Position numbers and translations under genes: made by a program
The notes under the pieces: generated by a model
Databases searched by the model: none
Told to the model about the DNA's origin: nothing
What the model saw: the letters and a program-made list of their open reading frames with translations, nothing else
Part shown: positions 22,287 through 33,795 of the stretch, piece by piece
Layout of the letters: every line of letters begins with the position of its first letter
How positions within the stretch are numbered: position 1 is the first letter of the stretch
Assembly (NCBI RefSeq): GCF_003286085.1
Contig: NW_020825551.1
Span: forward strand, 31,469-95,468
Length of the DNA stretch: 64,000 nucleotides
Reading direction: 5' to 3'
Origin: Drosophila persimilis
Taxonomy: Eukaryota > Arthropoda > Insecta > Diptera > Drosophilidae

Positions 22287-22518
22287 GTACAGTTATACCC
22301 GATACTAAGTCAGTATGGCTCTCCTCCGGCAGACGCCGCTTATATTAAACGACACGACAAAGAGTGCGTGCGAGAGAGACAGAAAATCAGTCTGAGCATG
22401 ACGTCGGGCGCTGCGTAGCCAGTGCAAATTGATTTCTTGCTTTTGGCTACAAAAATGATCCGATCTGATCCAGATTCAGCAAGCTGATAGATATGGTCGC
22501 ATTCTATGATTCTGCGTT
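22287..22518 (-). mobile_element. DINE-like element, outer part
   Basis: Starts inside the element (TACAGTTATACCCG), so the hairpin end has been lost at the junction with BEL-C. It continues after the solo LTR at 22812. Confidence 0.85.
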
Positions 22519-22811
22519 TGTAGCAAGGTAATAATTAGTGAGGCATTCAACTAGTATTTAAAATAGCATACAGCGCGCATTGGTATTTACCGCACCATCG
22601 ATACACTCGGCGGGAAATACCAATAGTGAGATATCGGATAAGAAACATCGATAAGAGAGTAAGTTCACTTTGTAAATGGCGATTGTGAGAGACGGACGCG
22701 CAGCTAATAAAAAAGAGTTATATCAAATCGCCGGGCTTGTGTTTTTATACCTAAACAGTTCACTCACGCACCGATATTGGTCACTACAATTCCCGGGTTA
22801 GACGGCCTACA
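22519..22811 (+). repeat. Solo LTR of gypsy-3
   Basis: 293 bp, TGTAGCAAGG...GGCCTACA, flanked by the 4-bp duplication CGTT (22515-22518 and 22812-22815) within the DINE sequence CTGCGTTTTTAG. The same insertion is seen with both LTRs and internal sequence at 33407-35986. This copy therefore lost its interior by LTR-LTR recombination. Confidence 0.92.
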
Positions 22812-23637
22812 CGTTTTTAGTTTTCTCGAATCTGCAATATTGTGGATGCAACAGATTTTCGTCCTTTGTGTGGGCGGTAGGGGGTAGGGCGAAATTCTGA
22901 GATATACGTTTTAAAGTGAGATCTAACAAAAGTGCGGATACCAAATTTGGTTACTCTAGCCTTAATAGTCTCTGAGATTTGTGGATGCCCCAGATTTTCG
23001 TCCTTTGCGGGGGCGGAAGGGGGTGTGGCGAAATTTGGACACGAAACGGTCAAGGTCCGATATCACAGGAGTGTGGATACCAAATTTGGTTGCTCTGGCT
23101 CTTATAGGTTCTGAGATCCTTGAACTCATATTTTGCAATTGGCAAAACCGACCATGAATCCTGTGTGTTAGAGAGAGACAGAGCGAGAAAGAATGAAATT
23201 GTTTTCTTGATTCTGGCTATAATAATTATACGATCTGGTTGAGATTTTACATTCTAGAACATATAAACATCCTCTACGATTCTGAGTTTTTGGATGTGTT
23301 TTTTAAAAATGTGGGTGCCACAGATTTTCGTCCTTTGTGGGGGCGGAAGTGGGCGGGGCGAAGTTCTGAACTATTTTTGTAGCAGGGACATATTAAAGAA
23401 GTCTGGATCCAAAGCATCGTTGCTCTAGCTCTTATAGTCTTTGAGCACTAGGCGCTGAAGAGGACGGACGGACGGACGGACAGACAGACAGGGTCAATCG
23501 ACTCGGCTATTGATGCTGATCAAGAATATATATACTTTATGGAGTCGGTTTCTTCTGGATTCCTTCTGGACGTTACACACATCCACTTTTACCACAAATC
23601 TAATATACCCCAATACTCATTTTGAGTATCGGGTATA
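22812..23637 (-). mobile_element. DINE-like element, inner part
   Basis: Continuation of 22287-22518 up to the terminus GAGTATCGGGTATA. Nearly identical to 1-827 and 35987-36811. Confidence 0.88.
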
Positions 23638-24416
23638 ACTAGGCTGTAAAAAAATTCGAATTGAAGATCTTGTGAGCTTTGATAAAGCTTATCAACAGCT
23701 GTTTCGCGACCAAGCGGCAACGCTTTGATATGCAATTTTTCTGCCGTGCACTATATTTCATTAAATATTGCTGTGTCTGGATCCTGTATAACAGAAGAAG
23801 ACCATAGAAAGTGTGGGAAAACGTGGGTTGCTGTTTTTAGTAGTCCCAGCCTCTTTCTTTCTCTCCTCGTGACCGTCAGAGTGACCGGCCGTGGAAAAAA
23901 AAGTCTTGTAGAGCTGACCCAGGTCTCTAAACCAAGGTCAAGCCAAAGTCAAAGCCTAGTGCAAGTGCCAAGTGCGGCTCAAAGTGATGATTTAATTTGA
24001 GTGGACGCGCCAGTTATATATCGTCAATACTGGGGCAGCCGTACGACCATTTGGAAAACGAACGCCCACAGTTCAGTAAAATTTTTCGATCAGTGGTGTA
24101 ATTCTGTTGAGGTAATCCACCCAGCTACAGAGACCCGTTGTACCTACGTATTACAACGCTGGTCTAGAAGTTACGAATTGGTTATTCCCGGACACCTCTA
24201 TTGGCCACGTGCCCGTACCACCGGTTTAACCCCCATCTGAAAAGAATGAATGTGCGGTAACTATTCGTTGGTCTTCAACCATGATCACGGTTTTATACAT
24301 GCATTTATATATACCTACTACTAATCAGTTTTATAGATTTAAGATCATTATACCCTACCTCGCCCTTATGATATTCCTTCCCCAGTATATGCTGTATAGT
24401 AATACCCTATAAATGT
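23638..24416 (+). repeat. X repeat, left part (interrupted by G2)
   Basis: Starts ACTAGGCTG after the DINE and follows the X consensus seen in the right-hand array to ATAAATGT, where G2 begins. It lacks about 40 bp near 24140 that copy 2 retains at 37314-37356. Function unknown; there are no convincing coding features. Confidence 0.75.
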
Positions 24417-25259
24417 TGTGAGGAAAGGTATTCCCACACATAGGGGGCAGTATAGGGTTAAGCGCTAACGACCGTTATCCGGGGATATCCGGAGGCGGCG
24501 AATTCCCGAGGAGAGCTCTCCCGGGGTCCCGAGATGAGAGGGGAGGACCCCTAGAGAGAGAGCAGCGGGATGACGGGATCTGGCCGGCAGTGGCCCAGCG
24601 CATGTCCAAATATGGTCATGAGATCACGCCACCAGCCAGGTCCCGTTGGAGAGCGAGCAGCGGGAGGACGGGATCGGGCCGGCAGTGGTCCAGCGCATGA
24701 CCAAATATGGTCATGAGATCACGCCACCAGCCAGGTCCCGTTGGAGAGCGACAAGGGAATGAAGGAACGCCGATGGAAAAATACGGGCACCGCATGGCGG
24801 AAAGTGCCGTTAGCGCCAGGCGGCATCGGCGGCGCCGACGCAGAAGCGAGCCTATAAGAGGAGGGCCGCGACCAGGAAAGTGGACAGTCCACAGACGGAG
24901 CCAACAGGAGTGAAGTGAATAGTGAGCCACGAAAGTGAGATCAAGCGAAGGGAAAAGAACCGTAGAAAGCGAACGCGTTGTGTGAGGATTGAGAGGCGGA
25001 CTCGAGCGTGCAGCCAAGAGCCAAAGACCCAAATCCCTTGAACCAACGGCGCCCCGCTTGAAGCGCATCCCTTCAGGAGTGAGGCACCCTCGGGCCGAAA
25101 AGCCAAGTGAGTCGAGTGAGAGCGAACGCGTTAGGCGCCTGACTGAGAGGTGGATTTGGGCCACGTGCCAAGAATCGCTAGCCCCAGTCAGTAGAGCCGG
25201 CGGTGCCACGCTTGGCGACGCCGTGGGGGGCCCAGGGAGCAACGAGCGAGGACATAAAA
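24417..25259 (+). repeat. G2 5' LTR/leader region (copy 1)
   Basis: GC-rich sequence starting TGTGAGGAAAGG at the X junction and running to the gag ATG. It has a 95-bp direct repeat (24561-24655, 24656-24750) and a TATA-like CTATAAGAGG at 24852. The part 24851-25239 recurs at 49279-49666 near the far end of G2, as expected for R-U5 of an LTR. The upstream U3-like part does not recur there, so I cannot set the LTR boundaries. Confidence 0.6.
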
Positions 25260-26019
25260 ATGAGGAGCCGACGATGGGTTCACTCATTGAGGAAAGAGGA
25301 CTTGGTCCAGTGCGCGCGGGCGTGCGGTCTTCGATTGGAAGGTACGCTGACCGAGATGCGCCGAATCTTCAAGGAGTGGATTGAGAAGCACTGGAGAGGA
25401 ACCGGAGTATGCGGACGCGCTCGAGGCCTGGGAGATGAAGGCGGGAGGAGCCGTGACCGCGGCCCAGATGGAGGACGGGGCGGATCCATACGAGCGCCTG
25501 ACGCTGCCGGCGAGTGCGGAGCAAGTAACGCTGTGGAGACGGCCGTCCGAGACCCAAGAGGAGCTCATCGCGAGCCTGGCGGTCCCGGTGAAAAGCCGGT
25601 CGCCTAGCCGACCGCGGGCAGAGAGTGGGGAGAGGCCCACCCGGCCAGCACAGCCGGAGCAAGGGAGCGCGAGAAACCCACACAGGGAGGAAGAAGGGAG
25701 AGCAGGGGAGGATCGTCGACGGGGACTCGAAGAACAAACCACGAGACCGTCCAGTTCGAGTTTTGCCCACGTCGCCAAGCAGGTCAGGGAGTGGTCGTTT
25801 CGGTTCGACGGAACGGCGAAACCACTCGAGTTCCTGGAACAGATCGAGTGGTCAGCCGACATGTACGGGTTGGAGTTGAATTTAATTCCGCGAGCCATGC
25901 CTGAGCTGCTAAAGGGTCGGGCGCTCATGTGGTTTGTAGCCAACAACAGGCAGTGGCAGACATGGAACGCATTTGCGCGTAGCTTCCAAGCATACTTCCT
26001 GCCGAGGGGGTATTTTGAA
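25260..26019 (+). pseudogene. G2 gag N-terminal part (copy 1)
   Basis: Starts at ATG 25260 (MRSRRWVHSLRKEDLVQCARACG). An Arg/Glu-rich hydrophilic stretch follows, then a capsid-like segment (REWSFRFDGTAKPLEFLEQIEW ... WFVANNRQWQTWNAFARSFQAYFLPRGYFE) typical of Ty3/gypsy gag. A one-base insertion near 25392 (CACTGG; copy 2 has CACGG) frameshifts it. It is truncated at 26019 by a DINE-like insertion, and the rest of the element is missing from this copy because of the duplication breakpoint. Confidence 0.85.
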
Positions 26020-26966
26020 CGAGGGGGAACGTTGTGAGTTGCTGCGGACACCGCAACTCTACAGTTATACCCGATACTAAGTCAGTATGGCTCTCCTCCG
26101 GCAGACGCCGCTACACGACAAAGAATGCGTGCGAGAGAGACAGAAAATCAGTCTGAGCGTGACGTCGGGCGCTGCGTAGCCAATGCAAATTGATTTGTTC
26201 CTTTTGGCTACAAAAATTTTCTGATCTGATCCAAATTCAGCAACCGGATAGATATAGTCATTCTCTATGATTGTGTATGCAACAGATTTTCGTCCTTTGC
26301 GGGGGCCGGAAGCAGGTGTGGTGAAATTTGGACACGAAACGATCAAGGTCCGATATCACAGGAGTGTGGATACCAAATTTGGTTGCTCTAGCTCTTATGG
26401 GTTCTGAGATCCTTGAACTCATATTTTGCAATTGGCAAAACCGACCATGAAACCTGTGTGTTAGAGAGAGACAGAGCGAGAAAGAATGAAATTGTTTTCT
26501 TGATTCTAGCTAGTAATAATTATACGATCTGGTTCAGATTTTGCACTCTAGAAGATATAGCCATCTTCTACGATTCTGCGCTTTTAGTTTTCTCGTATCG
26601 TCGAAATTGTGGATGCTACAGATCTTTGCCCTTTGTGGGGGCGGAAGTGGGCGGGGAAAAGTTTTAAAATATTCCTGTAGCAGTGACATATCACAGAAGT
26701 CTGGATCCAAAACATCGTTGCTCTAGATCTTATAGTCTTCAGCACTAGGCGCTGAAGGGGACGAACAGACGGACAGACGGACGGACGGACAGACGGACGG
26801 ACGGACAGACGGACAGACAGGCATGGCTCAATCGACTCGGTTATTGATGCTGATCATGAATATATATACTTTATGGGGTCGGAAACGATTCCTTCTGGAC
26901 GTTACACACATCCACTTTTACCACAAATCTAATATACCCCAATACTCATTTTGAGTATCGGGTATA
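26020..26966 (-). mobile_element. DINE-like element in G2 gag (copy 1)
   Basis: 947 bp with the hairpin end CGAGGGGGAACG and terminus GGGTATA. It is shortened internally relative to 13723-14839 and has a long (GACGGACA)n tract at 26759-26820. An 18-bp A-rich spacer (26967-26984) separates it from the next DINE piece. Confidence 0.88.
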
Positions 26967-26984
26967 AAAAAAAAACAAATTAAA

Positions 26985-27218
26985 CGAAGGGGAATGTTGT
27001 GAGTTGCTGCGGACACCGCAACTCTACAGTTATACCCGATACTAAGTCAGTATGGCTCTCGTCCGGCAAAGAATGCGCGCGAGAGAGACAGAAAATCAGT
27101 CTGAGCGTGACGTCGGGCGCTGCGTAGCCAATGCAAATTGATTTGTTCCTTTTGGCTACAAAAATTATCTGATCTGATCCAAATTCAGCAACCGGATAGA
27201 TATAGTCATTCTCTATGA
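26985..27218 (-). mobile_element. Second DINE-like element, cut at duplication junction
   Basis: Begins with the hairpin end (CGAAGGGGAATG, hairpin arms GAGTTGC/GCAACTC) and stops at CTCTATGA, where copia-3 starts. The duplicate at 40209-41290 is complete, so 27218/27219 is the junction of a tandem duplication. Confidence 0.88.
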
Positions 27219-27927
27219 GTTACTTAACTCAGATGAAGACTGCAATGCTCCATGTCGTAACCTTATTGGCTGTTTAATGTACATAATGCTGTGTACACGA
27301 CCAGATTTAGCTACCGCTGTAAATATCTTGAGTAGATATAGTAGCAAGAACAATGCTGAGTTATGGCAATGTTTAAAAAGGGTTATTAGATATTTAAAGG
27401 GAACTATTGATATGAAGCTTATATTTAAAAAGAATACATCATTTGAAAATACATTAGTTGGCTATGTAGACTCCGATTGGGGTAGTAATGAGATTGATAG
27501 AAAAAGTACAACGGGTTATTTGTTTAAAATGTTCGATTCCAATTTAATTTGTTGGAATACAAAAAGACAGAATTCAGTGGCAGCTTCATCAACTGAAGCT
27601 GAATATATGGCCCTATTTGAAGCTGTAAGAGAAGCTTTATGGCTAAAGTCTCTTCTAAAAAGTATTAATCTTAAACTCGACAGACCCATTAAAATTTATG
27701 AAGACAACCAAGGCTGTATTAGCATTGCAAATAATCCCTCATGTCATAAAAGAGCAAAGCATATTGATATAAAATATCATTTTTCAAGAGAACAGATAGA
27801 AACTAATGAGATTTCTCTTGAGTATATTAATACAGACAACCAACTTGCTGACATCTTCACGAAGCCACTACCTGCTGGAAGATTTGCGGAACTGCGGAAC
27901 AAATTAGGACTACTACAAGAAGAATGA
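27219..27927 (+). pseudogene. copia-3 RT end and RNase H
   Basis: Duplicate of copia-2 from 17061 onward. It contains the end of RT and all of RNase H (GYVDSDW, SSTEAEYMAL, NPSCHKRAKHIDI, ADIFTKPLP) and stops with TGA at 27925-27927. There is no upstream copia sequence. The frame is open but has no start of its own. Confidence 0.92.
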
Positions 27928-28264
27928 TTCCAATTTAATGAAAACATGAACATGAAGCTTTATTAACGAATTTATTACATTAATTCATATTTAATTTTTT
28001 TTTTGATTTGAACCAAAAGAACCAATGAATTGTTAAAGTAATTTAATTTTATGTTAATCTAATTTTAAAGTGATCTGATCGGGTTTTTCTGGGTTTTCCC
28101 CGTATCCTTAGAGCAAATGCTAGATCACATAACACTTCCCAGAATGCACACCAACCACATTAGAATAACAATTGAATGTTACCTTTCTGATTTAATGATG
28201 AAAACTTTTTTATATTTTTTTATTTTTATGATTTTGATAATTAATGTTATTTTTGAGGGGGGCG
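27928..28264 (+). other. copia-3 3' untranslated region and polypurine tract
   Basis: Same layout as copia-1: AT-rich UTR ending in GAGGGGGGCG just before the LTR. Intact here, unlike in copia-2. Confidence 0.85.
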
Positions 28265-28510
28265 TGTTGGAATACGCCTATTCCCACATTCAAATAATAA
28301 CATTAAATAATATTATCGATATGTTAGGTATTATTATTATGAGTTAGTCTGGTCACACTTGAAGTGGCGATGCTCTCTCTTCTTTTATCTCAAGTGTGTG
28401 GACCGGTGTTGCAGCAAAAAGTAATCAAGAAATACATAAATAATCTTTAAAGAAAAACATAACTTGGTACTGTCTTCCGTTTACTAATTGTCATAGCCAG
28501 TCTACCAATA
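28265..28510 (+). repeat. copia-3 3' LTR
   Basis: TGTTGGAATACG...CTACCAATA, about 246 bp. It lacks a short GTG segment (near 28385) present in the other two LTRs. It is followed at 28511 by the same BEL-B sequence that follows copia-2. Confidence 0.9.
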
Positions 28511-29485
28511 GAGTGCTTCAATTTTGAAACTGCTTGCCATCGATTTCCTAGCGTCTTTGGTAGCTGGGATGGCTCACTGTCAGCGTGTGCTGTTAACGGC
28601 TCTCCTATCAGGAAATGCCCTGGCGTTAATGCTGTTACGTCGTTTGGGTTGTCAGATATTGGTGTTAATGGTCGAGAGTTTAGTATGGCCTCTATTTCGA
28701 CTACAACCGTTTCTAACTCCTCTTAGGTTAAATTTGACGTCATCACATTTTTAAGAGGAGATGTTTGGCAGATTTTACTTCAGCTTCCCATAAACCGCCG
28801 AAGTGTGGTGCGCGAGGAGGTATAAATTTAAACTGTAGCCCTTTGTTGTTGCACTCTCGTACAATGTGTTCCTTTGCCTTTTCCGAGAATATGGCTTCTT
28901 CTAACTCTTGAAGTTTGTTCCTGGCTCTTACGAAATTCGTAGCATTGTCGCAATGGAGCAATTGACATTTTCCTCGACGAGAGATGAACCGCCGAAGTGC
29001 CGCTAAAAATGCTTCTGTGGTGAGATCACTGACCAGCTCTAGCTGTACTGCTTTAGTCGCGAAACAACAAAATATAGCTATGTATGCTGTATTAGGCTTC
29101 TTTCCTCGAATTTTATAGTAGATTTTGAATGGTCCACAGTACTCAACACCAGAATTGAGGAATGGCCGTGCTTGGGTGACTCGAAGACTCTAGTAGTTTG
29201 GGCTTGGCTCTAGTGCATTTCCCGCAGTTCTGCACAATACTTCTGGCCATGTTTTTCCTTTGAGTATCCAGTACTGTTGTCGTGATGTTGTCAGCAATGC
29301 CTGGGGGCCGCAATGCATGTTTTCCTTGTGTATCTTATCAAGGATCAACTTCACAATTGGATCGTTGTAGGGCAGGAGCATTGGGTGTTTGGCGTCAAAT
29401 GAAATATTTGCCGCTGTTGTGAAATCCTCGATACGAGATTTCAATGTTGAGCAGAAATGCTCTGGGGAATCTTTGCGTTTAATAA
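28511..29485 (-). pseudogene. BEL-B integrase fragment (copy 2)
   Basis: Duplicate of 18346-19130, extending further into the integrase N-terminal region. It adds HPMLLPYNDPIVKLIL and the zinc-binding HKENMHCGPQALL ... YWIL block at 29190-29444. Several frameshifts and stops. It ends near 29485, where an unrelated block begins. Confidence 0.85.
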
Positions 29486-29936
29486 TGTACTACACGATAT
29501 AGACAATTCGAGATTTATTCATTTGGACTTCAATCAACTTAAACTTTAATCGTAATCGCGTATAGAGTACAATGTAATGGGTACTACGGGTTTAAGCGCG
29601 GCCGGCTGCAACTGCTAATTGTCGTTGTGATTTCGTCGACACGCAAACGAAGACTCTTCTTTGTGATCGGAGACGAGGTTACGCCGCCCTAGCATGAAAC
29701 GACGCCGTTCTCCGAGTGGGAAGTCGCAGTTAGAGCGCTCTCACTCTCTTTGTAGTTTAACCCTTAGAAAACCGTCCATGCCGCCCCCAATACTGGGACC
29801 AGTATTAGAAACCAAAGGATGTCACATGTGAATGCTCTGTGAATAAATAAAGTGTTCGTTATGGTACATGTATGGTCGAATGGAGCTAGCAACGGTGGTA
29901 GGATTATTCTGAGGTCTGTGGCAACGGTAGCCGACA
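29486..29936 (+). repeat. Candidate solo LTR or other non-coding insertion
   Basis: About 450 bp without coding sequence between BEL-B and BEL-C. It starts TGTACTAC and ends CCGACA (TG...CA) and has a polyadenylation-like AATAAATAAAG near 29842. The flanking five bases (AATAA, TAGTT) do not match, so a simple insertion is not shown. It could be the LTR of BEL-B or BEL-C, or part of an unrelated LTR element. It is absent from copy 1, which has a deletion here. Confidence 0.4.
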
Positions 29937-32138
29937 TAGTTTAGAGACCGATCATTTGTATACGCCTGATGCTGTTTTAACAGTTGCGACTCTGACTAAA
30001 CTGTCAGCTCCAGGGTGAACTTCTATTATCCTTCCCAGTTTCCACTCGTTGGGTGGCAGTCGATCATCCTTGACAATTGCTAGACCGCTGACTTGTAGAT
30101 TGTCGGTTTCATGTCGCCACTTTGGACGGGCTTGAAGATGTGATAGCCAATCCGAACTCCAACGCTTCCAAAATTGCCGGATCATTTTCTGTCCTTCCAG
30201 AAATTGGACTGTGAGTGGAACATCCCTTGTTACATCCGGCGGAGCTAATAATGAATCTCCAATAAGAAAATGTGCCGGGGTGAGGACAGCTAGGTCCTCC
30301 GGCTCCGCGCTTAGTGGACATAATGGCCTGGAATTTAAACAGGCTTCAATTTATGTTAGCACGGTAGCAAGTTGTTCGTAGGTCATTTTATATCCTGAAA
30401 AGGCTCGATAAAGATGTGTTTTGACAGACTTCACATTTGCCTCCCAAAGGCCTCCGAAATTAGGACTATGCGGTGGATTAAAATGCCATTGGACGTTTCG
30501 GGCCGCTAAAGCAGGTATTACAGTTGTGGGTAGCTCTCGTTTCAAATGTATTTGCCAGGTTTGAAGAGCCCGATCGGCACCAATGAAGTTCGTGCCGCAG
30601 TCGCTATACATGTGTTGACAGTAGCCCCGACGCGCGATGAAACGTTGTAGGGCCATGAGAAAGTGTTCGGTGGTTAAGCCCGTGACCGCTTCAAGATGAA
30701 TTGCCTGTGTAGCCAAACAGATGAAAACTGCGATATACGCCTTGTAGTTTGTGTGTCCACGGAATCTGGATGCTTGAATTTCGAACGCGCCTGTATAGTC
30801 TCTATGTAGGGGAAGATCGGCCATCAATTGTGCTGCTGGTTTTGGTCGGTGACGAAAACATCGGACGCATTGTCGAAGAATGCGTTTGACAGTTTGTTTT
30901 CCGTTGACTATCCAGAATTTGTGTCGAATAGTGGCCAGCGTTAATTCGGTGCCGCCGTGGAGTGCGAGACGGTGGGCATTACGCACGACGAGATCGGTAA
31001 AATGATGATGATTGGGAATGATCATTGGTTGTCGATGGCTTATTGGAAGGTGCCTTGCATTTCGCAGTCGACCTCTGACTCGTAGAATTTGTTGGTCATC
31101 TAGAAATGGGGATAATTGACACAGCTTGTGTGTGCCCGATAGTGCCTTGTTTCCCTTCAACCTCAATATTTCTGTCGCGTAGACCTCCTGTTGAATGCTG
31201 CGAGCGAGATGAATTAAAGCGTTGTCGAGCTCCTGCACACTCAGTGGTCCAGACAGTTTGTCCCCTTTGGCTTGAATGTTATGTATAAACCGTAGAACAT
31301 ATGCCATGACTGATATTAACCTGTCGTATGAGGACGAGTTTTGGATGAAGGCTTCTGGAGCCTCCGAGACTTGCACAGCATTTTGGAACAAAACTGATGG
31401 TTTCTCCTCGATTATAGTCCTGTCGATGTCCTGACTGGGAACTCCGCTTGCCGGCCATTGGCTTTCCGGCTGCTGTAGCCATGATGGTCCAGACCACCAT
31501 AATGGATGTACTGCTAACTCTTGTGGTGTTAAGCCACGAGTTGCGCAGTCCGCTGGGTTTACCGCAGTAGGTACATGTCTCCACTGAGTTGATGTACTAT
31601 GCTCCAAAATCTGTCCAACGCGATTTGACACAAAGGTTTGCCATCGGTGGGGATCTCCATTTATCCAAAACAAAACGATAGTAGCATCTGACCAATAGAA
31701 GGTTGACATAGGTGGTCCTGCAGTGCGAAGTTGGTCCCGGATCCATTTTGCCAGTTTAACTGCCAGCAGCGCACCCGAAAGTTCGACTCGTGGAATTGTG
31801 ATTGGTTTCGTGGGTGTGACTCGACTGCGTGCAGCTAGCAAATGAGTTTGAATCATTCCGTTTGGTAGCTCTGCACGAATATATGCACATGCTGCATACG
31901 CCAGTGATGATCCATCGCAGAAAATATGTAGCTGTACTGACGCAAGCTCGTGGATGTTGAAGCGCAGCCATCGTGGTACTTGAATTTGCTCGACATATGG
32001 CAAGTTCTGTATGAATCCCTGCCATCTATCAAGCAGTTCGGTTGGCAGCGGTTCATCCCAGTCCAGTTGTGCTAGGCTGCCATCGTTGCGTTTGATGCGG
32101 GCCATCCATGAGTCCTTGAGTATCGCCTTCGCGATCAC
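29937..32138 (-). pseudogene. BEL-C RNase H and integrase (copy 2)
   Basis: Same content as 19131-21249 but better preserved. The 595-residue frame 32138-30351 runs unbroken from RNase H (IFCDGSSLAYAACAY, FYWSDATIVLFWI) through the integrase zinc finger and core (YSDCGTNFIGADRAL, FGGLWEANVKSVK). A TAA at 30351-30353 is the only interruption before the tail (FWKRWSSDWLSHLQARPKW, LGRIIEVHPGADSLVRV, KTASGVYK), which is in the same frame. It keeps the 16 bp that copy 1 lost. Confidence 0.9.
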
Positions 32139-33174
32139 AGGGCGTGATGAAACCTAATGGGTCGTACAGTCGGGCGACTGTGGAAAGTAAAGAACGTTTA
32201 GTATGTGCGTGACTGATTTCAAAATTTATCTTGAACCCAAAATAGTCTTGATGTGGATGCCAATAGAGGCCTAAGGTTTTAACGGGATCTTGGTACTCAA
32301 ACTCTAATAATGTCTTATGAGATAAATGGTCTGGAGGTATGTCTTGTAGCAGAGGAGCGTCATTCGCAGACCACTTTCGAAGTTCCATTCCTGCTGATCG
32401 TAAGGCTCCGATCAATTGATTTTGAATTTCTAATGCTCCTTCGCGAGTGGAAGCTCCGCTTTGTACGTCATCAACGTATATTTCGTGTCGAAGGACCCTT
32501 TCCGCGAGTGGGTATCGGTCGCTTTCATCCTGCGCGAGTTGATGTATGACGCGAATGGCTGTGTAAGGAGCTGAAGCGGTTCCAAACGTAACTGTGTTGA
32601 GATAATACTCAGCTACTTGGTTGTGTTCGTCATGCCAAAAGATGCGTTGATATTGCGAATCCTCTGCATTCATGTCAATGCATCTATACATCTTCTGAAT
32701 GTCGGCAGCAAAAACAAAACGATGGAAACGCCAACTCAGGACCACGCCGGCTAGATCGTTTTGGAGCGCTGGTCCGGTGCATAGGACGTCATTGAGCGAT
32801 TTTCCGTTTGACGTTTTACAGGAGGCGTCATATACTACTCTAACCTTAGTAGTAACACTTTCCTCTTTGAATACTGCGTGATGAGGCAAGGTGCAACATG
32901 TGGACTCGATTCCATTCTCCTTGCTAATGATGCAATGGTTGTTACTTTGGTCACCTGGCCTAGTTGAAAGTACTCATTCATGACTTCCGAATATTTGGCT
33001 TGCAGCTCCGGCTGCCTTTGGAATCTTCGTTGAAGCATTTGGAATCGATTAATCGCGATTTGACGTGATTTGCCTAGCACCTGCGAATGGTCAAACAAAC
33101 GCTTAAGTGGTAACCGTACCAAATACTTGCCGTTTCGTTGACGGATGTGAGTTCGTTTAAAATGCTCCTCGCAC
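32139..33174 (-). pseudogene. BEL-C reverse transcriptase (copy 2)
   Basis: RT with VRVVYDASCKTSNGKSLN, FAADIQKMYR (the normal Ala, where copy 1 has Asp), the YVDDVQSGAS active site near 32470, and VKTLGLYWHP. A frameshift near 32141, shared with copy 1, separates it from RNase H; another near 32860 separates the RT body from the upstream segment. The 5' end is lost at the DINE junction (33174/33175). Confidence 0.9.
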
Positions 33175-33406
33175 GTACAGTTATACCCGATACTAAGTCA
33201 GTATGGCTCTCCTCCGGCAGACGCCGCTTATATTAAACGACACGACAAAGAATGCGTGCGAGAGAGACAGAAAATCAGTCTGAGCGTGACGTCGGGCGCT
33301 GCGTAGCCAGTGCAAATTGATTTCTTGCTTTTGGCTACAAAAATGATCCGATCTGATCCAGATTCAGCAAGCTGATAGATATGGTCGCATTCTATGATTC
33401 TGCGTT
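33175..33406 (-). mobile_element. DINE-like element, outer part (copy 2)
   Basis: Duplicate of 22287-22518, lacking the hairpin end and interrupted at CGTT by gypsy-3. Confidence 0.87.
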
Positions 33407-33699
33407 TGTAGCAAGGTAATAATTAGTGAGGCATTCAACTAGTATTTAAAATAGCATACAGCGCGCATTGGTATTTACCGCACCATCGATACACTCGGCG
33501 GGAAATACCAATAGTGAGATATCGGATAAGAAACATCGACAAGAGAGTAAGTTCACTTTGTAAATGGCGATTGTGAGAGACGGACGCGCAGCTAATAAAA
33601 AAGAGTTATATCAAATCGCCGGGCTTGTGTTTTTATACCTAAACAGTTCACTCACGCACCGATATTGGTCACTACAATTCCCGGGTTAGACGGCCTACA
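33407..33699 (+). repeat. gypsy-3 5' LTR
   Basis: TGTAGCAAGG...GGCCTACA. Identical in layout to the solo LTR 22519-22811 and to 35694-35986. Confidence 0.93.
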
Positions 33700-33716
33700 A
33701 TTTCAGAAGTGGGATA
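33700..33716 (+). promoter_or_regulatory. gypsy-3 primer binding site, tRNA-Leu type
   Basis: CAGAAGTGGGAT at 33704-33715, immediately after the LTR, is the form expected of a site complementary to the 3' end of tRNA-Leu, minus its first few bases. Confidence 0.6.
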
Positions 33717-33795
33717 CGATCAATCGCCGCCAGTGAAAAATAGCGAAAATTTTTCTTTTCTCGTCCGTCGAAGACGCCATCGCTGAAAAAAAAAC

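Noticed and set aside
24616-25287. Long minus-strand frames over the GC-rich G2 regions (also 25284-26051, 41480-42322, 47220-48225, 47972-48895, 48564-49451)
   Set aside because: Antisense shadows of gag, protease and ORF3 caused by high GC and low stop density; low-complexity Ser/Arg/Leu composition.
26759-26820. Regular GACGGACA repeats that could suggest a CRISPR-like array
   Set aside because: A simple microsatellite internal to every DINE-like element, with no spacers.
33700-33722. tRNA-Leu gene fragment
   Set aside because: Only the 3'-end complement of about 12-15 bases directly after an LTR: a primer binding site.
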